NCBI GenBank assembly: GCA_965369445.1
Contig: CBDUQU010000078.1
Span: 1-14,059 of the forward strand
Direction of reading: 5' to 3'
Source: SM23-73-3 sp965369445
GTDB taxonomy: Bacteria > Zixibacteria > MSB-5A5 > SM1-73
DNA: 14,059 nucleotides
The translations under genes were made by a program, and so were the position numbers. The notes under the pieces were generated by a model, which searched no databases, had not been told where the DNA came from, and worked only from the letters and a program-made list of their open reading frames with translations. The stretch's first letter is position 1; every line of letters begins with the position of its first letter. Positions 1 to 8,007 of this stretch are shown here, one piece after another.

Positions 1-1932
1 GAAGGTGTTAGGCTGGTCGGCGATGACATGGTGCCCGCCCAGTGGATTACCGTACCTGTCTTTGATTATCACCACCACCGGCACCGTGAAACCGTGCGGT
101 ATGGTAGCCTCGATATCGATCTCGCTGTTCTTGCTGTAGGTGGTTCCCGTGAGGAAATTCACGTTTACCCAGGCGGACGCAAATCCCGATTTGGCGGTCA
201 GGACGTTTACCGCCCCGATTCCATCGTCCTCATGTGGATCGGGTACCGAGTAGTCCTGCTGCAGGACCTGACTAATCAGTTCGGTCTCATACAGACTGGC
301 ATAACAACCATCCCTGGTCGCTCCGGAGAGCACCGAGCCAAAAGTAGTCTTCATCTCAACCGGGGTCTGATCTAAGACAAAGTTGTCGTTGACATCCAGC
401 ACCTCTACCGTCACGTCACCTTTGGAGACCCCGTCCGCTAACAGATTCAGGGGATAGTAAAGGAAGGTTACGCTGGCCGGAGGTCCGGAGACTATCAGTA
501 TGGTGGTGTCGGCCACCACTCCGTCCGCTCCCCAGGTTTCTGCCCAGATGTGGGCCAACCCGTCATTTCTGGGGTCACCCGAGAGATATATCGTGTATAC
601 ACAGCCCTGGCTGGTCTTGTCACAACAGTGCACCATTCCCTCTTCAGTTCCGAAATGGACCGAGGTGGAATCCGGCACCGGATTTCCGTACACATCAACC
701 ACGCAGGCGCAGATGTTTGCCTCCACGCAATCTTTATCCCATCCCCTGATGTTACAGGGGGTGACGCCTAAGGATATGTCCGCCGGCGGTCCGGCGCAGA
801 TGGTGACTATAGAGGAGTAAGAGAGAACCGCTCCCACCTTGGCTCTTAATCTCACCGCTCCCGATTTAGTGCCGCTGGAGAGGGTTACCGTCGCCTCGCC
901 GTAAGCGTCGGTCTTCACCGTAATCGAATCCTGAGCCACGCCGTTGAGCGATTCCCCTCCACCCGGGCCATTTATGACATAAAACTCAACCGACCAGTCG
1001 GCGCCCACTCGGTTGCCGTTATCGTCATAACATATGGCTCTCACCTGAGTCGCTTCCATTCCACCCGTACCCCGCACCTGGATCCTGGGATTGTTCGGCA
1101 TCAAAACGATGTAAGCCACCGTGTCGGTGGGAACCAAAAGCAGGCTCGCGTCCTCCTGAAGCACATTTCCGTCAGGCTCGGAGGTAACCTTTAGATAAGC
1201 GGTTCCGGTCCGAACCCCGGCAATGTAAGTAACCTCGACTTCACCGTCCTGAGTCAGGGCGTAAGAGGGTATAAATCCCATGGAATTCCAGCGGCCGTCT
1301 TGATTGACGTCGTACTTCAGCATGTCTATCCCCTCGGTGAAATAGCCGTCACCGTCGGTGTCGTCGAATTTCTCTCCTGCGGCGAACTTTACTATGGTGC
1401 CGTCCTCAGCCAGATTGCCGGTGGTGTCGGTGACGGTGACTTTCACGGTGGACGTTGAAATCCCATCGGCTGGCAGCCAGGCTGGGGTTACCTCGATATC
1501 CAGTGGCTTGATAGCTCCTCCGGAGGTCACCACCTTGATCTGGACGCTTCTGGAGGCAACGCCCGGGACGTTCACCTGGATGGTGGCGGTGCCGAAGTCG
1601 GTGGGAGTGAAGATGCTAGCGACAGAACCGTTGGCATCAGTTGTATCCACCGACGGAGTACAGTAGCCCACGGCGGCAGGAGTGACAGAGAAAGAGACCT
1701 GGACACCGGAGACCAGTCGATCAGCATCGTCTTCCACCACCACATTCACCATACCCGTTTGTCCTTTTTGAATCTCGTCAGACGGGGCGATGGAGAGTGA
1801 CTTTATCAATACCACCGTCTCATCGTCCTTGGTCGACTTCTCTGAACATCCCATCATCAGCAACGAGATTGACAGAAGGATCAAGGTTGGCCAGCCAAAT
1901 ACGCCGGAAAAACTGAAACATTTCCTCGTCAT
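1..1932 (-). CDS. Multi-domain Ig-like (Big_1/invasin-type) surface lipoprotein, 3' end beyond window
   Basis: The frame is open from the ATG at 1932 to the window edge, giving 644 residues and no stop, so the C-terminus is missing. The N-terminus (MTRKCFSFSG, then a hydrophobic run to SLLMMGC at about residue 29) looks like a lipoprotein signal with a slightly unusual lipobox, followed by SEKSTKDDE. The rest is a string of beta-sandwich repeats with bacterial Ig-like signatures such as TTDANGSVASIFTPTDFGTA, VTDTTGN, YDDNGNRV, VDVYGNPVPDS and KDRYGNPLGG; I count about five or six. An acidic DDTDGDG stretch near residue 195 resembles a calcium-binding loop. The likely role is a cell-surface adhesin or structural protein; no enzymatic motif is visible. 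The start is supported by AAAGGGG upstream. An in-frame ATG at 2028 would add 32 basic residues but would spoil the signal peptide, so I prefer 1932. Confidence 0.85.
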   Translation of the reverse strand, partial: MTRKCFSFSGVFGWPTLILLSISLLMMGCSEKSTKDDETVVLIKSLSIAPSDEIQKGQTGMVNVVVEDDADRLVSGVQVSFSVTPAAVGYCTPSVDTTDANGSVASIFTPTDFGTATIQVNVPGVASRSVQIKVVTSGGAIKPLDIEVTPAWLPADGISTSTVKVTVTDTTGNLAEDGTIVKFAAGEKFDDTDGDGYFTEGIDMLKYDVNQDGRWNSMGFIPSYALTQDGEVEVTYIAGVRTGTAYLKVTSEPDGNVLQEDASLLLVPTDTVAYIVLMPNNPRIQVRGTGGMEATQVRAICYDDNGNRVGADWSVEFYVINGPGGGESLNGVAQDSITVKTDAYGEATVTLSSGTKSGAVRLRAKVGAVLSYSSIVTICAGPPADISLGVTPCNIRGWDKDCVEANICACVVDVYGNPVPDSTSVHFGTEEGMVHCCDKTSQGCVYTIYLSGDPRNDGLAHIWAETWGADGVVADTTILIVSGPPASVTFLYYPLNLLADGVSKGDVTVEVLDVNDNFVLDQTPVEMKTTFGSVLSGATRDGCYASLYETELISQVLQQDYSVPDPHEDDGIGAVNVLTAKSGFASAWVNVNFLTGTTYSKNSEIDIEATIPHGFTVPVVVIIKDRYGNPLGGHHVIADQPNTF

Positions 1933-2202
1933 GGTTTTTTCCCCTTTGACTTTAGGATTAATGGCCTTTGGGCCTGGCGGTTTCCTGTTGGATTTTGCCG
2001 CTTTGGCTCTAAATTTTGATATCGGCATAAATCCTTGAGAATTTAGAAATCCGGTAGTTTTTGGGCGGGCATCATTGAGCCCCTCAATCCGGTGTGAGGT
2101 CTGGACATCTCGGGAGCAAAAGGCCGGGAGGCTATTCTCTGCCGGTTGAAAGAGCCAGCCTAAAAAGAAGAGGGAAAAGATAACGAAGAGAGAACGGTCA
2201 GC

Positions 2203-2226
2203 GGCACGAACCGTACGGTTCATGCC
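2203..2226. promoter_or_regulatory. 24-bp near-perfect palindrome, operator-like
   Basis: The core GAACCGTACGGTTC (2208-2221) is a perfect 14-bp palindrome. It extends to GGCA/TGCC arms with a single mismatched pair (2207/2222), so 11 of 12 pairs match. With no loop it suits a dimeric DNA-binding protein better than an RNA hairpin. It lies about 270 bp upstream of the lipoprotein start, between that gene and the terminator of the preceding unit. The regulator is unknown. Confidence 0.45.
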
Positions 2227-2406
2227 AGCGGATCAGACGGATTGAGGGGATAAAACTACGAGGTTAAAACACTCCTGCTGCCCTGACGACCGCGAGTAGG
2301 CCTGGATTGGGCGCATTCAACAGAGAATGAGGGTTAGCAGGCGCCTGTTTGGGTCCTTCAACCGGTATTAGCCCCATGATTCCTATGATTGACGTGGCCG
2401 AAAGAC

Positions 2407-2453
2407 AAAAAAAGAGGTCGGACGACTTTGCCAGCCAAATCGCCGTCCGACCT
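2407..2453 (-). terminator. Intrinsic terminator of C25 protease copy A
   Basis: On the minus strand AGGTCGGACG pairs perfectly with CGTCCGACCT (10 bp), followed by CTTTTTTTG. It starts 38 nt beyond the protease stop codon. The stem arms and layout resemble the terminator of copy B at 5235-5279. Confidence 0.85.
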
Positions 2454-2490
2454 GGATTTTAGAACTCTCTCTTAGTCTACCGGGCTCCGT

Positions 2491-4737
2491 CTATGGAGGC
2501 GAACAAGGCGGATAACCTTCTCTATAGAGATAATTTATCAGACAGACTACGTCCGCCACGTTAACCACGTCATCCGCGTTACAGTCGGCCGCCTCTATCG
2601 GACTGGGTTCCGGGCAGCCCTTGTACAGGTAACAGATCAGGTATACCACGTCGCCTACGTCCACAACCCCGTCACCCCCCGGAACGTTGATGTCGCCGCA
2701 GATGTAGTCCATGGTGGCTACCTGCTGGGAAGGGATGTAGTTGTGCTTGGTAACGGTCACCCACAGACTTCCGACCGTGGCTGGTGCCGGATTGAGGGTA
2801 ATGTCCCCGTTGACATCCGTATATCCGGTCAGATAAACCTCGCTCTCTTTCCACAGACACACATAAGCCGACTCCACGGGGGCATGCGTGGTTGAATCCT
2901 CGACGTGTACCGGGAAGGTTATTTTCCCCTTTAGAAGAGTGGCCGGGCAGTCCACGGCAAAACTGTCCGGCTCATCCGTCCACATCGGCATCTCCGGCTC
3001 TCCCAAAAGGTTGAAGGTCCATTCACAGTGCTTCTGGGACGAGCCGGAATGGCTGAAGTGATGTTTGGCGTCGGCCATGGTCGGGCCAAGCTGGTATATG
3101 TTGCGGTCAAACAGTGAAACCCACCACTCCCGGTCCAACTGGCTGGAGAGGCTGTTCCACTGACCCGAATAGTACAATCCATTGCGCGTATTGCCGTTGA
3201 ACGCTACCGCTCCTTTGTTGTTGGTGCGGATGACGAAATACTCAGCGATACAGTCCTCGGAGTCCATGTGGTTCGGGTGGCACCCGGGAGTCGTTATTAT
3301 GGAAAGCTGATTGTAATTGTTTATCTGATTCTGCACGTCCGAGATATCAATATGCGAGTTATGATGATGGGAGCCTATGCCCATGATAGTGATGTTGCAG
3401 TGATCAGCATGATTCACCAGGTTTTGGCCCGCGGTAAGGGCGTCGATGAATATCTGTTTATGGCTGGGCGGGACGGCATCGCTGTCGTATACCTTGGTCA
3501 CCTTGAAGCGCGAGGGAATATAGGTGTCATCGATATTCTCCTTCAACAATTCCATGTGGGTGAAGTCGTCAGCATCCATTCCCAAGAGCGTGATGTCTAA
3601 AGGATAGTCGGTGCGGGGCGGGTCCTTTTCGTATTTCAAAACCTTGAAAACAAATGTCTGAATCTCGAATCCGGTCTCGGCGGTGGCCCGGCCCACGAAC
3701 ACTTCATTGATCCAGTCATCGTCAAAATCAGAGTAATATTGGTCGCTGGGGGTGTTCTCGAAGTAATTCCTGTACTCAAAGGGAACGGTGCCGTTCTCTC
3801 CACCCAGAAGGAAGTAGGTGGTTCCCCATTCCGAATTCGCATCGATGATGAAGTTTCGGATCTTCTGCTGGTCAGTGCTTCCGCTGTAGTTTGCCACGAT
3901 CCAGTCGGTGGTAGCCACCGTGTCCCTCACTCCCTTCTGATTGTGCCACAAAACCAGCTCACTATACCATGTGGCGTGCAGCGAGCCGGTGATGATCACA
4001 TGGTCAAAAGGTCCCCCGTCAAGCGCAGTCGCTTTCATGGCCAAACCTGTGCGCACATCCAAGTCCTCAGGATTCACCACCATACCGGTGAGCATCTGCT
4101 CATAGGTTCTCCTGCTTCTCTCCGAGACGTTCGGCGAGAGATAATCACTGCACTCATATCCACTCATACCTTCGATCACAAAACTGATGGAGGTGTAAAG
4201 AGTAAGTTTCTTCTCCGCGGGAAGGTATTGCACCGGGTAAAGTTGGACTATGGCTATCCCCTGTCCGGCTAAATCAGCCTGATGAACAAACTCAACCAGC
4301 TCCGGGGGATATGGTTGGATAGAGGCGTAAATCTCAGGGTCAGGCTCAACGAAAGCTATATCCTCGTCTGAATACCCTATCTTCCTAGGTGGCTGAAGCG
4401 GAAGGACATTAAACTCACCTGAAATCTCCTCCTGAGTCGTGCTCACAATCCGGACACTCTGCGCCGCCATCCCGGCCGGGAGTGCGATTCGCAGTTCCAC
4501 TAACGGCAGCATCGGTTTCCCCAACTCATCCGGATAGGAGCCGTTCTCCAGTCCCACCAGGTCGTACCCCAAAAGCTTGTCAAATGAAAGATCATCCAGG
4601 GAGAACACCGCCGTGTACCGGACTTCGGTTGCATCCTTTCCCTGCGAACTCACCTGAGCAGGTAACAGGAAGGCCGCCGCAAGGAGCAGGACGGAGATCG
4701 AAACCGAAAACCTGACAACCGGTTTCAATTCGTTCAT
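2491..4737 (-). CDS. Secreted C25 (gingipain-like) cysteine protease with Ig-like and dockerin-like C-terminus, copy A
   Basis: 748 residues. The layout is a signal peptide (about 1-31, hydrophobic SVSISVLLLAAAFLLPA), an N-terminal propeptide-like beta region to about 235, a C25 catalytic region (about 243-585), an Ig-like or transthyretin-like domain (about 590-672), and paired dockerin-type repeats (about 680-742: CGDIN..GGDGVVDVGDVVYLI and ADCNADDVVNVADVVCLI). The expected dyad is His446 in LVNHADH, where gingipains have Y.GHG, and Cys486 in TTPGCHPNH. The product is probably an exported endopeptidase, secreted or held at the surface; substrate unknown. A dockerin-like tail takes the place of the sorting domain seen on Porphyromonas gingipains. 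Start: ATG at 4737 with AAAGGAG seven bases upstream, the same arrangement as copy B. The gene has its own promoter, leader and terminator. Its last 651 bp are identical to copy B. Confidence 0.88.
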   Translation of the reverse strand: MNELKPVVRFSVSISVLLLAAAFLLPAQVSSQGKDATEVRYTAVFSLDDLSFDKLLGYDLVGLENGSYPDELGKPMLPLVELRIALPAGMAAQSVRIVSTTQEEISGEFNVLPLQPPRKIGYSDEDIAFVEPDPEIYASIQPYPPELVEFVHQADLAGQGIAIVQLYPVQYLPAEKKLTLYTSISFVIEGMSGYECSDYLSPNVSERSRRTYEQMLTGMVVNPEDLDVRTGLAMKATALDGGPFDHVIITGSLHATWYSELVLWHNQKGVRDTVATTDWIVANYSGSTDQQKIRNFIIDANSEWGTTYFLLGGENGTVPFEYRNYFENTPSDQYYSDFDDDWINEVFVGRATAETGFEIQTFVFKVLKYEKDPPRTDYPLDITLLGMDADDFTHMELLKENIDDTYIPSRFKVTKVYDSDAVPPSHKQIFIDALTAGQNLVNHADHCNITIMGIGSHHHNSHIDISDVQNQINNYNQLSIITTPGCHPNHMDSEDCIAEYFVIRTNNKGAVAFNGNTRNGLYYSGQWNSLSSQLDREWWVSLFDRNIYQLGPTMADAKHHFSHSGSSQKHCEWTFNLLGEPEMPMWTDEPDSFAVDCPATLLKGKITFPVHVEDSTTHAPVESAYVCLWKESEVYLTGYTDVNGDITLNPAPATVGSLWVTVTKHNYIPSQQVATMDYICGDINVPGGDGVVDVGDVVYLICYLYKGCPEPSPIEAADCNADDVVNVADVVCLINYLYREGYPPCSPP
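2492..3142 (-). repeat. Identical 651-bp tract, copy 1 (3' end of protease A)
   Basis: I compared this base by base with 5317-5967 at an offset of 2825 and found no difference. Identity starts within the stop codon (TAG here, TAA in copy B) and ends at 3143, where C replaces T (Ser532 against Asn). Beyond that point differences occur every few bases. The tract encodes residues 533-748. Confidence 0.95.
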
Positions 4738-4989
4738 GCTTCGCTCCTTTCTAGTTAATTTGTTGGTTTATAAAAAATAGCGAACCCCAACTCTTTTCGT
4801 CACGGAATATGCTTCTGGCACAGCTGACATCCTTTCCTTCGGCAGACTTCCCGCCGGTCTTCAGACCGAATCTTGGATGCGTGATTCCCTGAAAAACAGC
4901 CACCAGATACCAGAGAGAAGATTCTCACAATAACACAGAAAGACTTACTTCTTTCAAGCCGAGGTCAATACAAAACGACCACAGGCCTT
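4738..4989 (-). promoter_or_regulatory. Conserved 5' leader of protease A with covarying hairpin
   Basis: This is about 250 nt between the inferred transcription start and the ATG. It aligns with the leader of copy B. One conserved block is GAATCTTCTCTCTGG and then GGTGGCTGTTT (about 4890-4922). A second holds the hairpin GGTC-TGAA-GACC (4856-4867). The loop-side bases of a competing TTCGG/CCGAA pairing (4866-4870 with 4838-4842) overlap the hairpin, so two alternative folds are possible. It matches no riboswitch class I recognise. The remaining 4990-5315 holds only the promoter and the copy B terminator. Confidence 0.5.
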
Positions 4990-4995
4990 ACACTT

Positions 4996-5023
4996 AATTT
5001 ACGAAGATTTCACGATTTGTCAA
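4996..5023 (-). promoter_or_regulatory. Sigma70-type promoter of protease A
   Basis: On the minus strand TTGACA (5018-5023) is separated by 16 bp from TAAATT (4996-5001). The same two hexamers and spacing occur at the equivalent place upstream of copy B although the surrounding bases have diverged, which supports function. Confidence 0.7.
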
Positions 5024-5234
5024 TGAGATATTTGCGATGAAGAAGCGCTTAGTTGATCAGTCCCGGGTAAAGTGAGAAGTCTTCAGCGGGACTTTGGAGG
5101 GCCGAGGCAGATGAAAGGCACCAACGCTCTAAATCCCAAAGAAGCCTCACTTTTTTCCTCCCGCTGCTGTTTCGGCTCATTTTTGGGGCCGATTCACCTG
5201 CGGCGGCTCGGGCTCAGCATGAAAGTCTAACAAC

Positions 5235-5279
5235 AAAAAGAGGCCGGATCGCTGGCCAGCAAGCCTTTGATCCGACCTC
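5235..5279 (-). terminator. Intrinsic terminator of C25 protease copy B
   Basis: On the minus strand GAGGTCGGATC pairs with GATCCGGCCTC (11 bp with one T-G wobble), followed by TTTTTGTTG. The loop contains the palindrome GCTGGCCAGC. It lies about 37 nt past the stop codon and is evidently related to the terminator of copy A. Confidence 0.85.
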
Positions 5280-5315
5280 CGTTTTAGAATCGTTGCTCAG
5301 TAGGTTGGACTTTGC

Positions 5316-7553
5316 TTATGGAGGCGAACAAGGCGGATAACCTTCTCTATAGAGATAATTTATCAGACAGACTACGTCCGCCACGTTAACCACGTCATCC
5401 GCGTTACAGTCGGCCGCCTCTATCGGACTGGGTTCCGGGCAGCCCTTGTACAGGTAACAGATCAGGTATACCACGTCGCCTACGTCCACAACCCCGTCAC
5501 CCCCCGGAACGTTGATGTCGCCGCAGATGTAGTCCATGGTGGCTACCTGCTGGGAAGGGATGTAGTTGTGCTTGGTAACGGTCACCCACAGACTTCCGAC
5601 CGTGGCTGGTGCCGGATTGAGGGTAATGTCCCCGTTGACATCCGTATATCCGGTCAGATAAACCTCGCTCTCTTTCCACAGACACACATAAGCCGACTCC
5701 ACGGGGGCATGCGTGGTTGAATCCTCGACGTGTACCGGGAAGGTTATTTTCCCCTTTAGAAGAGTGGCCGGGCAGTCCACGGCAAAACTGTCCGGCTCAT
5801 CCGTCCACATCGGCATCTCCGGCTCTCCCAAAAGGTTGAAGGTCCATTCACAGTGCTTCTGGGACGAGCCGGAATGGCTGAAGTGATGTTTGGCGTCGGC
5901 CATGGTCGGGCCAAGCTGGTATATGTTGCGGTCAAACAGTGAAACCCACCACTCCCGGTCCAACTGGTTGGAGAGACTATTCCACTGGCCCTGATAGTAC
6001 AATCCATTACGTGTGTTGCCGGTGAAAGCCACCCCGGCCTTATTAGGATTGTAGATAACGAAATGCTCAGCAATGCAATCATTGAAATCCATATGATTTG
6101 GATGGCAACCGGGGGTAACTATCACGGACAGTTGGTTGTAATTGGTCAGGGCATCCACATCTGAGTTGGAGATATACCAACCGTGATTATGGTCGCCTGT
6201 GCCCATGACGGTAGAATTGGAATGGTCGGCATGGTTCACCAGGTTTTGACCGGCATTGAGAGCATCGATGAAATCCGCTTTATGATAAGAGGGCTGGCTA
6301 TCGTATACCTTAGTCACATTGAAGCGCGAGGGAATATAGGTGGCGTCGATATTATCCTTCAGCAATTCCACGTGGGTGAAGTCGTCATAATCCATTCCCA
6401 ATAGCGTTACGTCTAAAGGATAGTCTGTTCGGGGAGGGTCCTTTTCGTAATCCAAGACCTTGAACACAAATGTCTGGATCTCGAATCCGGTCTCTGCGGT
6501 AGCCCGGCCTACATAGACTTCGTTGAGCCAGTCATCGTCAAAATCAGAATAGTATTGGTCGCTGGGTGTGTTTTCAACGTAATTCCTGTACTCAAAGGGG
6601 ACTGTCCCGTGCTCCCCGCCCAGGAGGATATACATCGTTCCCCAGGTTGCGTTGGCGTCGATGATGAAATTCCGGATCTTCTGCTGGATAGTGCTTCCGT
6701 TGTAGTTTGCCACGATCCAGTCGGTGGTAACCACCGTGTCTCTTACTCCCTTCTGGTTATGCCACTCCACCAGCGCATTGTACCAGGTAGCGTGCAGCGA
6801 TCCGGTGATGACCAGATGATCAAATGGCCCTCCATCAAGTGCAGTCGACTTCATGGCCGAACCTGTGCGCATATCCACGTCTTCAGGATTCACCACCATG
6901 CCGGTGAGCATCTGCTCATAGGTTCTTCTGCCTCTCTCCGAGACGTTCGGCGAGAGATAATCACTGCACTCATATCCGCCTACTCCCTCGATTACAAAAC
7001 TGATGGAGGTGTAAAGAGTAAGTTTCTTCTCCGCAGGAACGTACTGCACGGGACGAACCTGGACAATGGCCATCCCCTGTCCGGCTAAATCAGCCTGGTG
7101 AAGAAACTCGACCAACTCAGAGGGATATGGCTTGCTGGAAGCGTAGATCTCAGGATCAGGTTCAACGAAAGCGATATCCTCGTCTGAATACCCTATCTTC
7201 CTGGGTGGCTGGACCGGAAGGACATTGAACTCACCTGAAATCTCCTCCTGAGTCGTGCTCACAACCCGGATACCCTGCGCCGCCATCCCGGCCGGGAGTG
7301 CAATTCTTAGCTCCACTGACGGCAGCATCGGTTTCCCCAGTTCATCCGGATAAGAGCCGCACTTCAACCCCAGCACATCATACCCCAAAAGTTTGTCAAA
7401 TGAAAGATCCTTCAGGGAGAATTCCGCCGTGTACCGGACTTCATAGGTTCCCTTTCCCTGAGAACTCACTTGGGCGGGGGATAAGAAGGCCGTTGCCAAA
7501 AACAACACGGAGACCGCAATCCAAAGCCTGATAATGGGTTTTGATTTGCTCAT
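5316..7553 (-). CDS. Secreted C25 (gingipain-like) cysteine protease with Ig-like and dockerin-like C-terminus, copy B
   Basis: 745 residues from the ATG at 7553. I chose this start because AAAGGAG lies seven bases upstream, exactly as in copy A, and because the signal peptide (MSKSKPIIRLWIAVSVLFLA, then a cut near AQVSSQG) aligns. An in-frame ATG at 7589 would add 12 residues that spoil it. The domain order matches copy A. The expected catalytic pair is His444 (LVNHADH) and Cys483 (VTPGCHPNH). Compared with copy A, most of the protein carries scattered conservative changes. The strongest change, including length differences of two and one residues, lies just before the His and between His and Cys. 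A His-rich stretch there in copy A (GSHHHN) reads GDHNHG here. This suggests the two enzymes differ in substrate preference. The last 216 residues are identical to copy A. Confidence 0.88.
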   Translation of the reverse strand: MSKSKPIIRLWIAVSVLFLATAFLSPAQVSSQGKGTYEVRYTAEFSLKDLSFDKLLGYDVLGLKCGSYPDELGKPMLPSVELRIALPAGMAAQGIRVVSTTQEEISGEFNVLPVQPPRKIGYSDEDIAFVEPDPEIYASSKPYPSELVEFLHQADLAGQGMAIVQVRPVQYVPAEKKLTLYTSISFVIEGVGGYECSDYLSPNVSERGRRTYEQMLTGMVVNPEDVDMRTGSAMKSTALDGGPFDHLVITGSLHATWYNALVEWHNQKGVRDTVVTTDWIVANYNGSTIQQKIRNFIIDANATWGTMYILLGGEHGTVPFEYRNYVENTPSDQYYSDFDDDWLNEVYVGRATAETGFEIQTFVFKVLDYEKDPPRTDYPLDVTLLGMDYDDFTHVELLKDNIDATYIPSRFNVTKVYDSQPSYHKADFIDALNAGQNLVNHADHSNSTVMGTGDHNHGWYISNSDVDALTNYNQLSVIVTPGCHPNHMDFNDCIAEHFVIYNPNKAGVAFTGNTRNGLYYQGQWNSLSNQLDREWWVSLFDRNIYQLGPTMADAKHHFSHSGSSQKHCEWTFNLLGEPEMPMWTDEPDSFAVDCPATLLKGKITFPVHVEDSTTHAPVESAYVCLWKESEVYLTGYTDVNGDITLNPAPATVGSLWVTVTKHNYIPSQQVATMDYICGDINVPGGDGVVDVGDVVYLICYLYKGCPEPSPIEAADCNADDVVNVADVVCLINYLYREGYPPCSPP
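5317..5967 (-). repeat. Identical 651-bp tract, copy 2 (3' end of protease B)
   Basis: Partner of 2492-3142, with no mismatch in 651 bp. The first differences are the stop codon base at 5316 on one side and position 5968 on the other. It covers the end of the catalytic region, the Ig-like domain and the dockerin-like repeats. Confidence 0.95.
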
Positions 7554-7806
7554 GCTTCGCTCCTTTTGTATTGTAACATTTCTTTGCAACGTAAAACAGA
7601 ACCCCGTAGTTTTCGGATCGATATACCTCCTTTACTGCAATCACATCTGTTCATTCGGCAATCCCTCTTCCGACTTTAAAGCCGAATTACGAACGAGACG
7701 CTCCCTGAGAAACAGCCACCGGTATCCCAGAGAGAAGATTCTTGTACTGAAACGGCAAAACCTGCTTCTTTCAAGCTTAACTCAACCCAAACTGCTTTCT
7801 TGCTCT
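7554..7806 (-). promoter_or_regulatory. Conserved 5' leader of protease B with covarying hairpin
   Basis: The same length, about 250 nt, as the copy A leader, with matching blocks. The hairpin GGCT-TTAA-AGTC (7672-7683) matches GGTC-TGAA-GACC of copy A position for position, and two pairs are exchanged in a compensated way (T-A for C-G and C-G for T-A). The competing TTCGG/CCGAA pairing is also kept (7682-7686 with 7654-7658). The rest of the gap to rho (7841-8007) shows nothing I can support. Confidence 0.5.
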
Positions 7807-7812
7807 AAACAC

Positions 7813-7840
7813 AATTTACCTAAATTTCTCGTTTTGTCAA
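7813..7840 (-). promoter_or_regulatory. Sigma70-type promoter of protease B
   Basis: TTGACA (7835-7840), 16 bp, TAAATT (7813-7818) on the minus strand, identical in hexamers and spacing to the copy A promoter. It gives the protease a start of its own, independent of rho. Confidence 0.7.
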
Positions 7841-8007
7841 CGTTTTTCTAAGCAGGTCCGACAAGTTCTCGCAAGTTGCTCCCCGAGAGAGAAATATGCT
7901 ACCTTTCGGATTTTGCTGAAAGGCAGGGGAAGAATCCTGATGCTGAATGGAGAGAAAGATCAGGTTTGGAGAATTCTGGGCGAGAAGAATTCCGATAAAA
8001 AAGACCT

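Larger units (their letters stand above)
1933..2490. other. Intergenic region upstream of the Ig-like lipoprotein gene
   Basis: This 558-bp gap holds the terminator of the neighbouring protease (2407-2453), a 24-bp palindrome (2203-2226) and a presumably untranslated leader. I see no convincing -35/-10 pair for the lipoprotein gene and no other supported gene. Confidence 0.6.

Noticed and set aside
1933..2028. In-frame upstream ATG at 2028 as the true start of the Ig-like lipoprotein
   Set aside because: It would place 32 basic residues before an otherwise good lipoprotein signal peptide, and the ATG at 1932 has its own AAAGGGG site.
3739..4272. Long plus-strand frames antisense to both proteases (177 codons each, also 6555-7088)
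   Set aside because: They mirror the conserved protease coding sequence; the correspondence between copies follows from the duplication, and there are no start signals or protein motifs.
7950..8007. Hairpin GGAATTCT/AGAATTCT after rho as an intrinsic terminator
   Set aside because: The stem is AT-rich, includes a wobble pair and has no following U-tract.
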